Shown here: positions 38,683 to 47,826 of the stretch, one piece after another | Layout of the letters: each line of letters starts with the position of its first letter | How positions within the stretch are numbered: position 1 is the stretch's first letter | Source of the DNA: Rhynchopus sp. YZ270_cl-10 | Lineage: Eukaryota; Euglenozoa; Diplonemea; Diplonemida; Diplonemidae | Assembly (NCBI GenBank): GCA_964035575.1 | Contig: OZ037916.1 | Coordinates: 248,001 to 312,000 of the forward strand | Direction of reading: 5' to 3' | DNA length: 64,000 nucleotides | Program-made: the position numbers and the translations under genes | Notes under the pieces: generated by a model | Told to the model about the DNA's origin: nothing | Seen by the model: the letters and a program-made list of their open reading frames with translations, nothing else | Database searches by the model: none

Positions 38683-40993
38683 CTAGCTGGATACAACAAG
38701 AGGGTGGTGGAAGGCGTCTGATGGTGTCATGCGGTGTCTGTAGAAGTGGGAATTGCATTTTTTTTGGCCTAAAAACAGGTAATATTTTACGGAATACGAT
38801 GCAAAGAAGAGGGGAGGGGAATGGAAGAAAGACATACGCAGTGTCAATGACAGTCGCCTTTACAATGAAATCGCACACATTCATGAAGTGGCTTCTGGCC
38901 AATGCGTCTTGCGGTACCTGTAGTGTTGGGTTGTTTTGTTTGTAGTAGAGTATGGCCTAAAAGTACCCAGTATGTGCCCTATGCTGGTTGACGCCGTACT
39001 ATGGAAGGCTTGTGTACATCTTTTGTTTCTCCCCACAATGAAAAAAGACTACTCCCCCTAAACTACATACCATATGCTTCAGCAGCTCTTTCACAGGGCG
39101 CACCGGGTTTGTGAATGTCATCAACTTTTCTTTTCGCCGCTTTGTGACTGGGTCGGTCTCGAAGTGGATGAACTGTATTTTTAGTGAATGTTTTTTTTTT
39201 TTTTTTTTCCCATAAAAATTCCACAGAAAAAGAACAGTTTATGGTGTGGCTGAAGGGGGCTGATTCGCACTTTTTCAGCCCCCCCATTCAGCCACACCAG
39301 TTTATAAGATAACCCTAAGCCTCTCGCATTGAAAGGTTTTACTTGAAATGCACCCCCTCTGTAACGCCCTATTTCAGAGAAAAAAACACATTTTTTTTCA
39401 TACCCTTTTGTTTTGGTCAAAGAAATGCTCTTCAAATTTACCCGCTTTCATCCGCTTTGGAATCCCCCCTCGGACCTCCTGTTGCAGAAGTAACATATCA
39501 GAGTTGTCAGCACCACGGAACATGATTTGCCCTGTTAGCAGTTCGTACACTGTTGCCCCGAGCGCCCACATATCGATACCACAGTCGAACGGGGCACCGA
39601 GGATCACCTCAGGAGCACGGTAGAAACGACTGGCAAGGTATTGAGTGGGCTCGGAATCGTCTGCAACGTTCATTCCTGAACCAAAATCCGCCAATTTGAG
39701 AACCCGCGTCGAAGCGTCCACCAATACGTTGTCAGGCTTAAAGTCACCATGTATCACCCCCCTCTGCTCCAAATGCCTCAACGCCACGCAAAGCTGCTGT
39801 GTGTACAACCTCACCGTATCCACACCCAACCCCACCAAGGCCCCTGCCGCCTTCCCATACTTCTCTAGCACCTCTCGGAGGTTGAGCCCCATGCTTTCAA
39901 GCACGATGCAGAGGTGCCCTTTGTGCACAAAGTCGTCGAGCAAGCGAAGGCAATGACTCTCCTGTTGCGCTTCTACGGCAAGGCGTTTAAGGAAGCCCAA
40001 CTCGAGGCGACCGGACTTTGTCATGACAGAGTTTGCTCGGACGATTTTGACCGCAACTTCGTGGTGGGCTGCGCCGGGGGGAACAGAGGTATCATGCGCC
40101 TTGAGAACAACGGAGAACACTCCACTGCCAAGCTTGCTGTCTATCGCATAGCGGTTTGCCAGGGTCTCCCCGGTTCTGAAGTCGTAGTAGCCGTCTGCGT
40201 CGGCCACAGCCCCGGTATTACTCTGCGTGATACCTGCTGCGTTGACCTGCTTCAGGATTGACTGCCCTTTCGACATTGCGAACATATCGGGTGTGACTGT
40301 CCCTGACTCCTCCTTTACCTCCTCAGACGCCTCTGCGGGCTCTGCATTTTGTGCTGCCTTTGTAGGAGTCTTCTGCACCTCCTGTGTGGTGACTGATGCA
40401 ACGGTTGGTGCCTTCTCCGTAGCCTTCTCCTCAAGGGCCTGTAGCCGTGCCTCCCGCTCTGCAGCAGCACGGCGCAGTGCAGCTCCATCGTCGCTCTCCT
40501 CATCGGAGGATGCTGCCATCTCTGCACGCCAATCGAGGACCTCGGCTTTGTGTTTTGTCTTGGGGGGTGTGGAAGCAGTGGTGGGTCTAGAGGAGGAGGA
40601 GGGTCTGGCGTCGTCGCGTGCGCGGCGATCGGATCGACGGTCGCGAGAAGAAGCATCATCACGTCTCCTCCTCCGTTCGCGAGAGTCATGAGAGTCGTCA
40701 CGTCTGCGCCGTCTGCTGCGGTCGCGTGAAGGGGAGGAAGACGCACGACGTCTCCTTCGTCTGCTTCTGTGAAGGTGGTTGGTGGTCAATGAATGGAATA
40801 AAAAATGGTTTTGTTTACAAAAAAAACATCGAATTTTTTTGAGGCAAAAACTCCTGATTTTTTAACCTTAGTTTTTCCCCCCCTCCAATGCTGTAATTAT
40901 AGACCACTATATCATAGCATTTCATAGGGTAAAAAAAACCCAGAAAACAGAAGGAAAAAGGGCATACCGTTCAACAGAGTCGCTCTGCGGCAT
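38683..40993 (-). CDS. PRP4: PRP4-type (PRPF4B/DYRK-clan) protein kinase, five exons
   Basis: Five exons join to 541 residues: 40993-40968, 40766-39404, 39172-39071, 38917-38838 and 38737-38683. Introns begin GTATGC, GTATGA, GTATGT and GTATGT and end in CAG. The start MPQSDSVERSRRRRRR leads into an Arg/Ser/Asp-rich domain (to about residue 65), as in splicing kinases. The kinase domain starts near 214: KLGSGVFSVV, VAVKIV, HGDFKPDN (for HxDxKxxN, with Gly for Arg), LADFGSG and LASRFYRAPEVILG, the PRP4/DYRK signature. Exon 3 gives FETDPVTKRR; exons 4-5 give FIVKATVIDTAHRMTPSDAF and HHPLV, the subdomain XI helix usually written LDPAKRI...ALQHP. Stopping at the first in-frame stop (39398) would cut the kinase before subdomain XI. 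PRP4 kinase phosphorylates tri-snRNP proteins during spliceosome activation. That fits a genome with both cis- and trans-splicing. Confidence 0.92.
39297..39330 (+). repeat. CTAAG-hairpin repeat, truncated, within a kinase intron
   Basis: AGTTTATAAGATAACCCTAA, GCCTCTCGC, then the sequence diverges. It lies in the intron between PRP4-type kinase exons 2 and 3 (39173-39403), the only copy I found inside a gene. Confidence 0.6.
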
Positions 40994-41442
40994 TTTGCGA
41001 GCCTTCTAGGTTGAGGTGAGACTAATAAGCAGTCAGGATCTGTCTATATGTGCCAAGGAAGAAATAGATTGATGGTCTTTCGTTTGTGTAAAGTGGGGGT
41101 CTCACTCAGAGTGTGTGTAGTTCTGTACAAAAATTTTAAAAAAAATTGGGGGGATCTCAGACTGGGTCAAGAAGAGAAACAAAACAAAGTGGGCTTTTTT
41201 TCTTGTGTAGGGAAATATTTGCAATTGAAGAAAAACAGCTGCAGGTTCGGTGTTGCCTTAGTAGATACCTCGATAAACCTGAGGTGTGCCAAGGGATTGC
41301 CGAGTGTAAAGTGAAAGAGGTGCCCTAGTTTTTTTCGCAACAACAAGAACAGAGGTCACATCTACAGTGGTCCTTTGTTTTGTTTTTTGTGTCCGTTAGC
41401 AAACCATTAGCAAAATCGAGCATTTTTTTTTGAAAAAAAGAC

Positions 41443-41494
41443 AAGTTGAATGAGTGCAAAACGCCTCACTGTACAACCAGCGGACGCAGGGCAC
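41443..41494 (+). repeat. AGTGCAAAACGCCTCAC-family repeat, full copy
   Basis: AAGTTGAATGAGTGCAAAAC, GCCTCACTGTACAACCAGCG, GACGCAGGGCACT. AGTGC at the left pairs with GGCACT at the right. Confidence 0.7.
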
Positions 41495-41909
41495 TAAAGA
41501 AAACAATGCATGCCATGACCTGGAGAGAACACAACATCTTCAAAGAGAAAGGGGACAAAGGAGAGAGAGATCGAGCATGAGAATTACATTGTACACCCAT
41601 TTTGGGTGTGTGTGGTGTGCAACTCAGAATAATTAGGGGAAAGTGGGGAAAGTGGGGGCGTTAATAAAGAAAAAGGCAATCAAAAAAAAAAGATCGACTA
41701 TTTGTCCTCCTTTTGCTACTACTGAGTAACTCCCCTCGGAAAATAGTATGTTGGGGTGCACAGTGACAAAAACAGAGGTTTCCGCTAGTCTAGAAATGAA
41801 TACTATTCACAGCGTACAACTCTGCCACTGCCACGCAAATAGCAGAACAAAGAGAACAAACCATCTGATCAAAACATTTGTGTGTTTGGTTGGTGTACAA
41901 AAAAAGAGA

Positions 41910-41954
41910 GAAGTTGGTAAGATGACTCTAAGCCCTCTCGTGTCTAGCCACCTT
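41910..41954 (+). repeat. CTAAG-hairpin repeat
   Basis: AAGTTGGTAAGATGACTCTA, AGCCCTCTCGTGTCTAGCCA, CCTT. Stem CTAAG with CTAG is imperfect. Confidence 0.65.
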
Positions 41955-42246
41955 GACAAAATATACCCAAAAGAATAACCTAGAAAAACACCTAAGCGGT
42001 GTCCCCCTGGTTGTAATACTGCTAACAGCAGATGAACTTCTGGAGGTGCTGTGCGTGTGGGCACAATGAGAGAAGAGACGTATGCAAGAAACGTCAAGAC
42101 ACAGCAGAGTGCTGTGGGAAAAGAAGAACTAAAAATAGAGCAAAAAAAAAACCACTGAAGCCACAAGGGGAACGTGAAGCTCCTAAGTAGTGTGGAGCAG
42201 CTCGGGTGTCAGAGGGCTTCGCATCAGTGCTTGACCTATCATCGAC

Positions 42247-43512
42247 CTATGCGCAGCGCACGACAACACCAAGCGCCTCGTCCAGAAGGTTCGCCTTGGA
42301 GAAGGTGCCCCTCCACTTGAACCAGATGACCTTCGCACCCTTCACAATCCCAGAGGCCTCCGAGCCGTACGAGTAGGGGCCGCCGCTGTCCCCTCCGACG
42401 GTGTTGTCGTTGTCCATCGCAACCAGCTTCTTCGCACCGCTCTGGCTCACGCTTGTCGAGTACACGTAGTCGCAGGTGCGTGTGCCCTGCATGCGCGAGT
42501 ACACGCAGATCACGTCGTTCTTGCTGAAGCTGTAGTTGATCGACGTCACGTCCCTCAGGCTCGTTGGCGACGCCCAGTACTCAGCAGGCTCGATGTGCGA
42601 GGTTGTCTTCCACTCCACATCCCCGTAGTTGCCGTTGTGCTCGCCCCTGTGCGAGAGTGCGTAGTCTGCCACGGCCTCTGCGTCGTACGTCGACATCCCA
42701 TTGCAGTGCGCAGCTGTCGCCACACCGGTCACCCCGTCCGACAGGCGCGACACAGTGAACCCAGACGTGCACTGGAACCCCCCTCCGTACACCTTGCGTC
42801 CCCCGCGTGTGTGGTGGTCCTTCTCCAGCTGCGCATCCTTCTTGTAGAACACGACCTTGACGCCGTACGCGTCGACACCAGTCCCGTCCAGAAGACGTTC
42901 CGCCTGCTCGTCCTTCTCCTGTGCAGGCGCAGGTGCCCCGTCTCCACCCTCCGTCGCCTCAAACCCGTTCCCCTCAGGCACCGACAGCACCACCAAGTCA
43001 CCCGGCAGCACAGCGTGGCCCACACCAGGGAACCCACGCTTGCCAAGCGCCTCCGCCACAGCGTCGGCACGCTCCTCAAGCTCCATGAAGGAGTAGCGCA
43101 TGCTGTCGACAAACCGCACCCGCCCGTCCAGCGACGTCCCCTCCAGGTGCTCCGCCACCATCGCCGCAAGCGCCTTCCCCTCCCCCGCCAGGCTGCCCTT
43201 GAACCACAGCGTTGCGTGTGCACCAGGCTCGCGTGCCATCTCCGAGCCTGCGAAGCGGTCCGACTGCGTCTTCTGCAGGAGGGCCGTCAAGCGTGCGAAC
43301 TGCCTCTGTGCGTGCATGTGCTGCTCGGCTGCTGCGTACGCCCACCGGAAGGTCTTCGCCACCAGCACCGTGTCCTCGTGCTCGGCCTCCTTCTGCTGCA
43401 TCGGCTGTGCCTCTGCAGTGTGCTCCTCAGCTGGCTTCTCTTCCTTACCAGGGCGCTCCTCCGCCACAGCAGTGCACAGCACTCCCAAGAGAAGCACAGA
43501 CCAGGCACGCAT
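42247..43512 (-). CDS. Secreted serine protease, streptogrisin/alpha-lytic type (S1)
   Basis: A complete 421-residue secreted protease precursor. Residues 1-17 are a signal peptide (MRAWSVLLLGVLCTAVA). A Glu/Lys-rich stretch follows, and residues about 50-235 look like an N-terminal propeptide. The chymotrypsin-fold catalytic part begins near 240, with the triad His269 (GVATAAHCNG), Asp298 (NGNYGDVEWKT) and Ser376 (VGGDSGGPYSYG). CTSGFTVSRL, VCVYSRMQGTRTC-like and the LGVVV end match bacterial streptogrisin/alpha-lytic-like enzymes better than animal trypsins, for example in the short loops and the disulfide after the His. Such proteases are chiefly bacterial, so transfer from bacteria is likely; it could serve extracellular digestion. 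No introns. Confidence 0.85.
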   Translation of the reverse strand: MRAWSVLLLGVLCTAVAEERPGKEEKPAEEHTAEAQPMQQKEAEHEDTVLVAKTFRWAYAAAEQHMHAQRQFARLTALLQKTQSDRFAGSEMAREPGAHATLWFKGSLAGEGKALAAMVAEHLEGTSLDGRVRFVDSMRYSFMELEERADAVAEALGKRGFPGVGHAVLPGDLVVLSVPEGNGFEATEGGDGAPAPAQEKDEQAERLLDGTGVDAYGVKVVFYKKDAQLEKDHHTRGGRKVYGGGFQCTSGFTVSRLSDGVTGVATAAHCNGMSTYDAEAVADYALSHRGEHNGNYGDVEWKTTSHIEPAEYWASPTSLRDVTSINYSFSKNDVICVYSRMQGTRTCDYVYSTSVSQSGAKKLVAMDNDNTVGGDSGGPYSYGSEASGIVKGAKVIWFKWRGTFSKANLLDEALGVVVRCA

Positions 43513-43786
43513 CGTGTGTTTGGGTGTTGCTGCTTTGTGTGTGTATTGTGTCCAAAATATGGTCTGTGTTGTTGTGTGGTTGCGGTTGTGTTGTAAGGGA
43601 AGTTCGTCAAAGGCAGTAGAGGGGAGGGTTGCATTGTGTTTGGATACAATTAATGAAAAAATGTGGCGTCAATTACACCACTGTGCTGTCGCATGAAAGC
43701 AAATGCATGCAGTCCTGCAACAGCACAGCTTGGAACAATAGAAAAGAGTAAAAAGACAAAGCTCGCGTATGCTGTCATATCACAGC

Positions 43787-44128
43787 TTACTTGGAGACGT
43801 ACAGAGTGCGGCCACGCTTCTTCAGGGCGTACAGGATGTGCTCCACACGCACCGTCTTCGCAGGGGCGTTCTCACGCACCTCCATCAGTGCGTGGGTGTC
43901 CTTCATCACCTGCTCAACGAAGTTCCTCAGGATCTCCCTTGCCTCGTCGTACACGCTGCTCGCAAGACGCTTGCACCCTCCACGGCGGGCCAGACGGCGG
44001 ATGCTTCCCTTCGTGATACCACGGCCCTTGTTCGACTTTGCGCCCTTGCGCTTCTGGCTTCCGGTCGTCTTCTTGTCGGCCTTTCCGGAGGCAACCGACT
44101 TTCCCTTCGCAGACTTCGACGGACCCAT
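43787..44128 (-). CDS. Histone H4
   Basis: 113 residues, about ten longer than typical H4. The core is clear: RGITKGSIRRLARRGGCKRL, SVYDEAREILRNFVEQVMKD and VEHILYALKKRGRTLYVSK. The N-terminal tail is divergent (MGPSKSAKGKSVASGKADKK), with none of the usual SGRGKGGKGLGKGG. The C-terminus is YVSK, not YGFGG. The leader is 31 nt from an acceptor (CACCAG) that ends at 44160. It is the last gene transcribed in the histone cluster H2B, H2A, H3, H1, H4. Altered tails imply an altered set of modification sites. Confidence 0.97.
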   Translation of the reverse strand: MGPSKSAKGKSVASGKADKKTTGSQKRKGAKSNKGRGITKGSIRRLARRGGCKRLASSVYDEAREILRNFVEQVMKDTHALMEVRENAPAKTVRVEHILYALKKRGRTLYVSK

Positions 44129-44159
44129 TTTTGTTTTGTGTGTTGTTTGTCTTGAATAT

Positions 44160-44161
44160 CT
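44160..44161 (-). promoter_or_regulatory. Putative spliced-leader acceptor AG, histone H4
   Basis: Minus-strand CACCAG followed by ATATTC; 31 nt before the ATG. Confidence 0.5.
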
Positions 44162-44404
44162 GGTGGGAGGGATGAGGACGATGCTGAGAGGGATGGGTGA
44201 ACACAAAGCAACAACAAAAAGAAAGTCACGCTTGCTTTTGTTTTCATGAAGATTTTTGTTCTTCTGGTATGTGGTGGGAATCTCCACCCCTCCGTGTGGC
44301 CTGCACGCAAGCCCAGAGGTTACTGTTACAATAGGAAAAAAACACAAAACTTACAACACAGTGTACTCACACATCTGCAAAGTAGCGACGTTCTGGCCGC
44401 AGGC

Positions 44405-44671
44405 TTACTTCTTCGTGGTCTTGGCCTTCTTCTTCGTGGAGGTTCCCTTCTTCTTCGTGGTGGTCTTCTTGGCCTTCTTTGCCTTCTTCGCCTTCTCCTC
44501 CTTCTTCGCCGCCTTCTTGGCCCTCGCGTCCGCACGCTTCTGCTTCTCAGCGTCCTTCACCTTCTTCACTGCAATTCTCACAGCGTCCTTCCTCGCCTTC
44601 GCTGCCTCCTTGATCTTGGCAGAGCGCTTCGCGTCAGGCTTGGCAATCGTGATCGACTCGAACCTCGGCAT
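44405..44671 (-). CDS. Histone H1-like, lysine/alanine-rich linker histone
   Basis: 88 residues, nearly all Lys and Ala after the first 20 (KEAAKARKDAVRIAVKKVKD, then AKKAAKKEEKAKKAKKAKKT). There is no winged-helix globular domain, only the C-terminal-type tail, as known for kinetoplastid H1. The start MPRFESITIAKPD follows a CCCACAG acceptor by 29 nt. Its place between H3 and H4 supports the identification, since a lysine-rich protein alone could be something else. It probably compacts chromatin by charge. Confidence 0.85.
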   Translation of the reverse strand: MPRFESITIAKPDAKRSAKIKEAAKARKDAVRIAVKKVKDAEKQKRADARAKKAAKKEEKAKKAKKAKKTTTKKKGTSTKKKAKTTKK

Positions 44672-44700
44672 TGTGAGTGTGTTTTGTGGTGTGCGGAGAA

Positions 44701-44702
44701 CT
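44701..44702 (-). promoter_or_regulatory. Putative spliced-leader acceptor AG, histone H1
   Basis: Minus-strand CCCACAG followed by TTCTCC; 29 nt before the ATG. Confidence 0.5.
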
Positions 44703-44900
44703 GTGGGTCGTGATGTGCAGAGAATAGGTGGTGACGGTGATGAAAAGAAAAGAGAGGGCTTCATTTTTATTTTGAAAAACTTGTCACTGGTGGTAATCCA
44801 CCCCTCGCGGCTTGGCAAGCAAGCTCACAGAGGCAAAAGTGTGAAAAAACATAAAAAACTCAAAACAAGTGAAACAGCTCGTGCTCATGCCAGCTCACGT

Positions 44901-45341
44901 TCACAGGTTGTCCCCACGGATGCGGATGGTGTAGCTCAGGTCCTTCTGGATGAGGGTCTTCTTCTTCCTGTGGAGCTGCAGGATCACGGCACCCTCAAAC
45001 ACGCTGATCAGGTACTGCTCGCTTGCCTCCTGCATCGCCTCGAGCGCAGACGCACGGAAACGCATGTCCTGCTTGTGCTTGTCCATCACGTCACGCACAA
45101 GGCGCTGGAAGGGCGCCTTCTGGATCAGCAGCTGCGTCCCCTTCTGCAGTGCCTTGATCTCACGCATCGCAACAGTTCCGGGCAGCCAGCGGCCAGACTT
45201 CTTCACCACCTTCCCCTTCTTGTCCTTCTTCGCAGCGGGCCTGTAGTCCAGCTTCGTCACCGGCTTCCTCTTCTTCTGCTCACCGTCCTTTCCGGTCGAC
45301 GACTGCGACTTCTTCACAGACCTGGCAGGTGTGCGTGGCAT
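44901..45341 (-). CDS. Histone H3, divergent tail
   Basis: 146 residues. The fold region is recognisable: RWLPGTVAMREIKALQKGTQ, LLIQKAPFQRLVRDVMDKHK, MRFRASALEAMQEASEQYLI and TIRIRG near the end. The tail (MPRTPARSVKKSQSSTGKDG) does not keep the ARTKQTARKS or ARKSAP surroundings of K4, K9 and K27, so standard methylation readers are unlikely to apply unchanged. It may be the main H3 or a variant; no CENP-A-type loop expansion is seen. The leader is 33 nt from a CTGCAG acceptor. The frame extends upstream to 45587, but that part is untranslated leader and intergenic sequence. Confidence 0.97.
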   Translation of the reverse strand: MPRTPARSVKKSQSSTGKDGEQKKRKPVTKLDYRPAAKKDKKGKVVKKSGRWLPGTVAMREIKALQKGTQLLIQKAPFQRLVRDVMDKHKQDMRFRASALEAMQEASEQYLISVFEGAVILQLHRKKKTLIQKDLSYTIRIRGDNL

Positions 45342-45374
45342 CTTCAAGTGTTGTGTGGCTGTTGTCTTGGTAAT

Positions 45375-45376
45375 CT
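45375..45376 (-). promoter_or_regulatory. Putative spliced-leader acceptor AG, histone H3
   Basis: Minus-strand CTGCAG followed by ATTACC; 33 nt before the ATG. Confidence 0.5.
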
Positions 45377-45541
45377 GCAGGGTGTGTGGTACATTGTGGG
45401 TGAGAAAGAAAACACCACTCGGGCACATTAGCACATGTGCAAAGCATGTGGCAGTGCGGTCTCTTGGAACGTTTGAACAGGAGTCACAGCAGTAACAAGG
45501 CTGCGTCCATGCCTGACGCACCCTCTTGTGGATGTCGTTTT

Positions 45542-45750
45542 GTGTTGTGTTGTTGTGGCTGAGTCGATCTCGCACTCCCTGTGACACACAAACCCACTGG
45601 ATGAGGGCCTGTGTGTCTAAGGCATGGGATATGCTCGCAGTTGTGGCACAACAGAATCAGGGGTTGTGGTATCTTGGTTCTTGGGAGTATCCCGTGAGTT
45701 TACTTGTTGAACACACGGGGCTGATAAGTCCTTGTTGTTGTGGGTTGTGG
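45542..45750 (+). repeat. 209-bp direct repeat R1, copy A
   Basis: Aligns with 46214-46422 at a constant offset of 672 with about three differences (for example ACAAACCC versus ACAAGCCC). No coding frame is shared convincingly. Confidence 0.9.
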
Positions 45751-46012
45751 GAAATGGCAGAAGAAAAGACTCAGCGTTGGTAGAGTGAAGTGTGTTGTGA
45801 TCAATCAAGAGAACGCAAAAAAACGCGTCCCACTCAGCGTGGTGCATGGTCCATAAAGACGAATCTCATCATGTGCGTGTGGATGTGTCCGGCAGGAAAA
45901 GAGGTGAACAATATCTCGAGTGGTTTGGGTGTGCGTTGATGCCATGACCGGCAAAGACGCGACCGTTAAACCCCCTTCAGCAGAACAGCGAGGAAAGGCA
46001 GCCTTCGTGTGT

Positions 46013-46208
46013 GTGTCAGGGGTGTTTGAAAATTGGAAAGTTGTTATCTGGTCATGGAAAATGTCAGAAGCAAGACTGGCGTGTCATGTTGTTGTGTTGT
46101 CATCATCCGCAGGGGAGAGGTTGTTGGAACAAAAAGATGGCATCTCGCAAACCCTCCAACTCCTTTCCTAGCACAGGCAGCAATGGACAGGTGTTAATGA
46201 GCTGCTCG
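46013..46208 (+). repeat. 196-bp duplicated block, copy 2 (partner at 21844)
   Basis: One difference from the partner 24.2 kb away. Here it runs straight into R1 copy B; at 21844 only a remnant of that junction follows. Confidence 0.85.
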
Positions 46209-46213
46209 TAAGG

Positions 46214-46422
46214 GTGTTGTGTTGTTGTGGCTGAGTCGATCTCGCACTCCCTGTGACACACAAGCCCACTGGATGAGGGCCTGTGTGTCTAAGGCATGGG
46301 ATATGCTCACAGTTGTGGCACAACAGAATGAGGGGTTGTGGTATCTTGGTTCTTGGGAGTATCCCGTGAGTTTACTTGTTGAACACACGGGGCTGATAAG
46401 TCCTTGTTGTTGTGGGTTGTGG
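46214..46422 (+). repeat. 209-bp direct repeat R1, copy B
   Basis: About 98-99% identical to copy A. Starts TGTTGTGTTGTTGTGGCTGA and ends GTTGTGGGTTGTGG. Confidence 0.9.
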
Positions 46423-46611
46423 AATTTTGAAGAAAGTGGGTTGATTTTAGAAGAAGAAAATACGATTGCTTTTGTTTTGTTATATGTGGTGCGCATTCAC
46501 ACCCCCTCAGCACCCTCATATGGGTGCGAGGGTTGAAAAAGAAAAATACAAAAGGTACAACAAACAATAGGTGAACACAAAGAGCTCAGAAGACAGCTGC
46601 ACAGAGCGTGC

Positions 46612-47097
46612 TTACTTCTTCGGGGACGACTTCTTGGGGGAGCCCTTCGACTTCTTGCCCTTCTTCCCCTTCGACTTCTTCGTCTTCTTCGTCACGCTGC
46701 CAGAGGACTTCTTCTTGTACTTCTTGTCAGTCGCCTTCAGCGCCTCGTGCACTCCTCCACCCACACCTCCACCCGCAATCGTCACGTTCGACAGAAGGTC
46801 ACCAAGGTCCTTGTCCTCACGCACGGCAACGCAGATGTGGCGGGGCTTGATCTGGTGCTGCTTCTTGTTCTTTGCCTTTTTCCCCGACGTCGCCGCCTTC
46901 GCGGACACGTTCAGAAGCTCGCCTGTGCAGTACTGCAGCACAGACGTCAGGAACACTGCCGCAGTGGGGCTCACACGCTTTGCGTACCTTCCCTTCTTCA
47001 GCGCACTGCCCACACGTCCCACAGGGAAGGTCAGACCAGACATCTCAGACAGAGACACAGACGGTCCCCTCTTCACTCCCTTCTTTGCGCCGACCAT
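46612..47097 (-). CDS. Histone H2A, with extended Lys/Ser-rich tail
   Basis: 161 residues, longer than the usual 130. Core motifs are clear: LTFPVGRVGSALKKGRYAKR, VSPTAAVFLTSVLQYCTGEL, KPRHICVAVREDKDLGDLLS and NVTIAGGGV. Acidic-patch positions are partly changed (GELL, REDKD), and a short Lys-rich insert (SGKKAKNKKQ) lies before the docking region. From about residue 122 a Lys/Ser tail follows, ending KKSSPKK. No SQ-E/D-hydrophobic end is present, so it is not a typical H2A.X. The leader is 35 nt from a CTTCCAG acceptor. Confidence 0.97.
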   Translation of the reverse strand: MVGAKKGVKRGPSVSLSEMSGLTFPVGRVGSALKKGRYAKRVSPTAAVFLTSVLQYCTGELLNVSAKAATSGKKAKNKKQHQIKPRHICVAVREDKDLGDLLSNVTIAGGGVGGGVHEALKATDKKYKKKSSGSVTKKTKKSKGKKGKKSKGSPKKSSPKK

Positions 47098-47132
47098 TGT
47101 TTGTCTTTTGGGTGTTGGTGGTAATGGAATAT

Positions 47133-47134
47133 CT
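47133..47134 (-). promoter_or_regulatory. Putative spliced-leader acceptor AG, histone H2A
   Basis: Minus-strand CTTCCAG followed by ATATTCC; 35 nt before the ATG. Confidence 0.5.
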
Positions 47135-47331
47135 GGAAGCAGGAAAGTGTGTGGGGGTGACATGCGGGGAAGTTGAGGGAGGGTGAAGAACCAAAAGTAA
47201 GTTCGCTTTTTCTGTTTGCTTATTTTGCTTTACAAAAAGACGGCGGCAGTACCACCCACGCCCCCGTGTATGACAAGACAAGGGGGTCGTGTGTCAAACC
47301 TACAAAACAACACATCAGGCATTTAGTTGCT

Positions 47332-47787
47332 TCACTTCCTCGGGGAACCCTTCTTGGCCGGGGATCCCTTGCCCTTCTTGGCCTTCGCCTTCAGGGCCTT
47401 TGCGTACTTGGCCACGGAAGCAACTCCTGCAGACAGGGCGTGCGACGCCATCTCGTCGGGGAAGTGCATCTTCACACCCGCCACAATGGCACCGCTGCGC
47501 AGCGTCTTCTGGCCCGCAAAGTGGTTTGCACGGCCCGCCTCCTCCGCAATGCGCTCAAACAGGTCCACCACGAACGAGTTCACAATCCCCATCCCACGCG
47601 ACGTGATCGCAACAGAGCTCTTCTTTCCCGCCTTCGTCGACGCCTTCACCCCGAAGGTCTTCGTCATCAGCTTGTGCACGTAGGTCGAGTAGCTCTTGTA
47701 GTTTGGCTTCCTGATCCTCTTCCCGTTCTTGTCACGCTTCGGGCCTCTCTTTGCTCCAGTGGACTTCTTCGGCGACGATGGTGCCAT
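47332..47787 (-). CDS. Histone H2B
   Basis: 151 residues. Motifs: KSYSTYVHKLMTKTFGVKAS, ITSRGMGIVNSFVVDLFERI, EEAGRANHFAGQKTLRSGAI and DEMASHALSAGVASVAKYAK, the H2B alphaC helix. The C-terminus goes on beyond the usual TKYTSAK end with a Lys-rich stretch (KAKAKKGKGSPAKKGSPRK). It is first in the histone cluster. The leader is 37 nt from a CCACCAG acceptor. Confidence 0.97.
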   Translation of the reverse strand: MAPSSPKKSTGAKRGPKRDKNGKRIRKPNYKSYSTYVHKLMTKTFGVKASTKAGKKSSVAITSRGMGIVNSFVVDLFERIAEEAGRANHFAGQKTLRSGAIVAGVKMHFPDEMASHALSAGVASVAKYAKALKAKAKKGKGSPAKKGSPRK

Positions 47788-47824
47788 TTTGGTGGGTTTT
47801 TGAGGTGTGTTTTACGAAAAGTAT

Positions 47825-47826
47825 CT
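47825..47826 (-). promoter_or_regulatory. Putative spliced-leader acceptor AG, histone H2B
   Basis: Minus-strand CCACCAG followed by ATACTT; 37 nt before the ATG. Confidence 0.5.

Larger units (their letters stand above)
40994..42246. other. Intergenic, upstream of the PRP4-type kinase
   Basis: Contains an AGTGCAAAACGCCTCAC-family copy (41443-41494) and a CTAAG-hairpin copy (41910-41954). Several short frames lack any recognisable protein. Confidence 0.5.
45342..46611. other. Intergenic within the histone cluster, holding duplicated blocks
   Basis: Order: block R1 (45542-45750), unique sequence, the 196-bp block (46013-46208), R1 again (46214-46422). Unlike the other histone spacers (0.2-0.3 kb) this one is 1.3 kb. 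No gene is supported. Confidence 0.6.

Noticed and set aside
39398-40789. PRP4-type kinase as a single 463-codon exon
   Set aside because: The kinase domain would end before subdomain XI, and the frame starts in intron sequence. Exon junctions at both ends restore family motifs.
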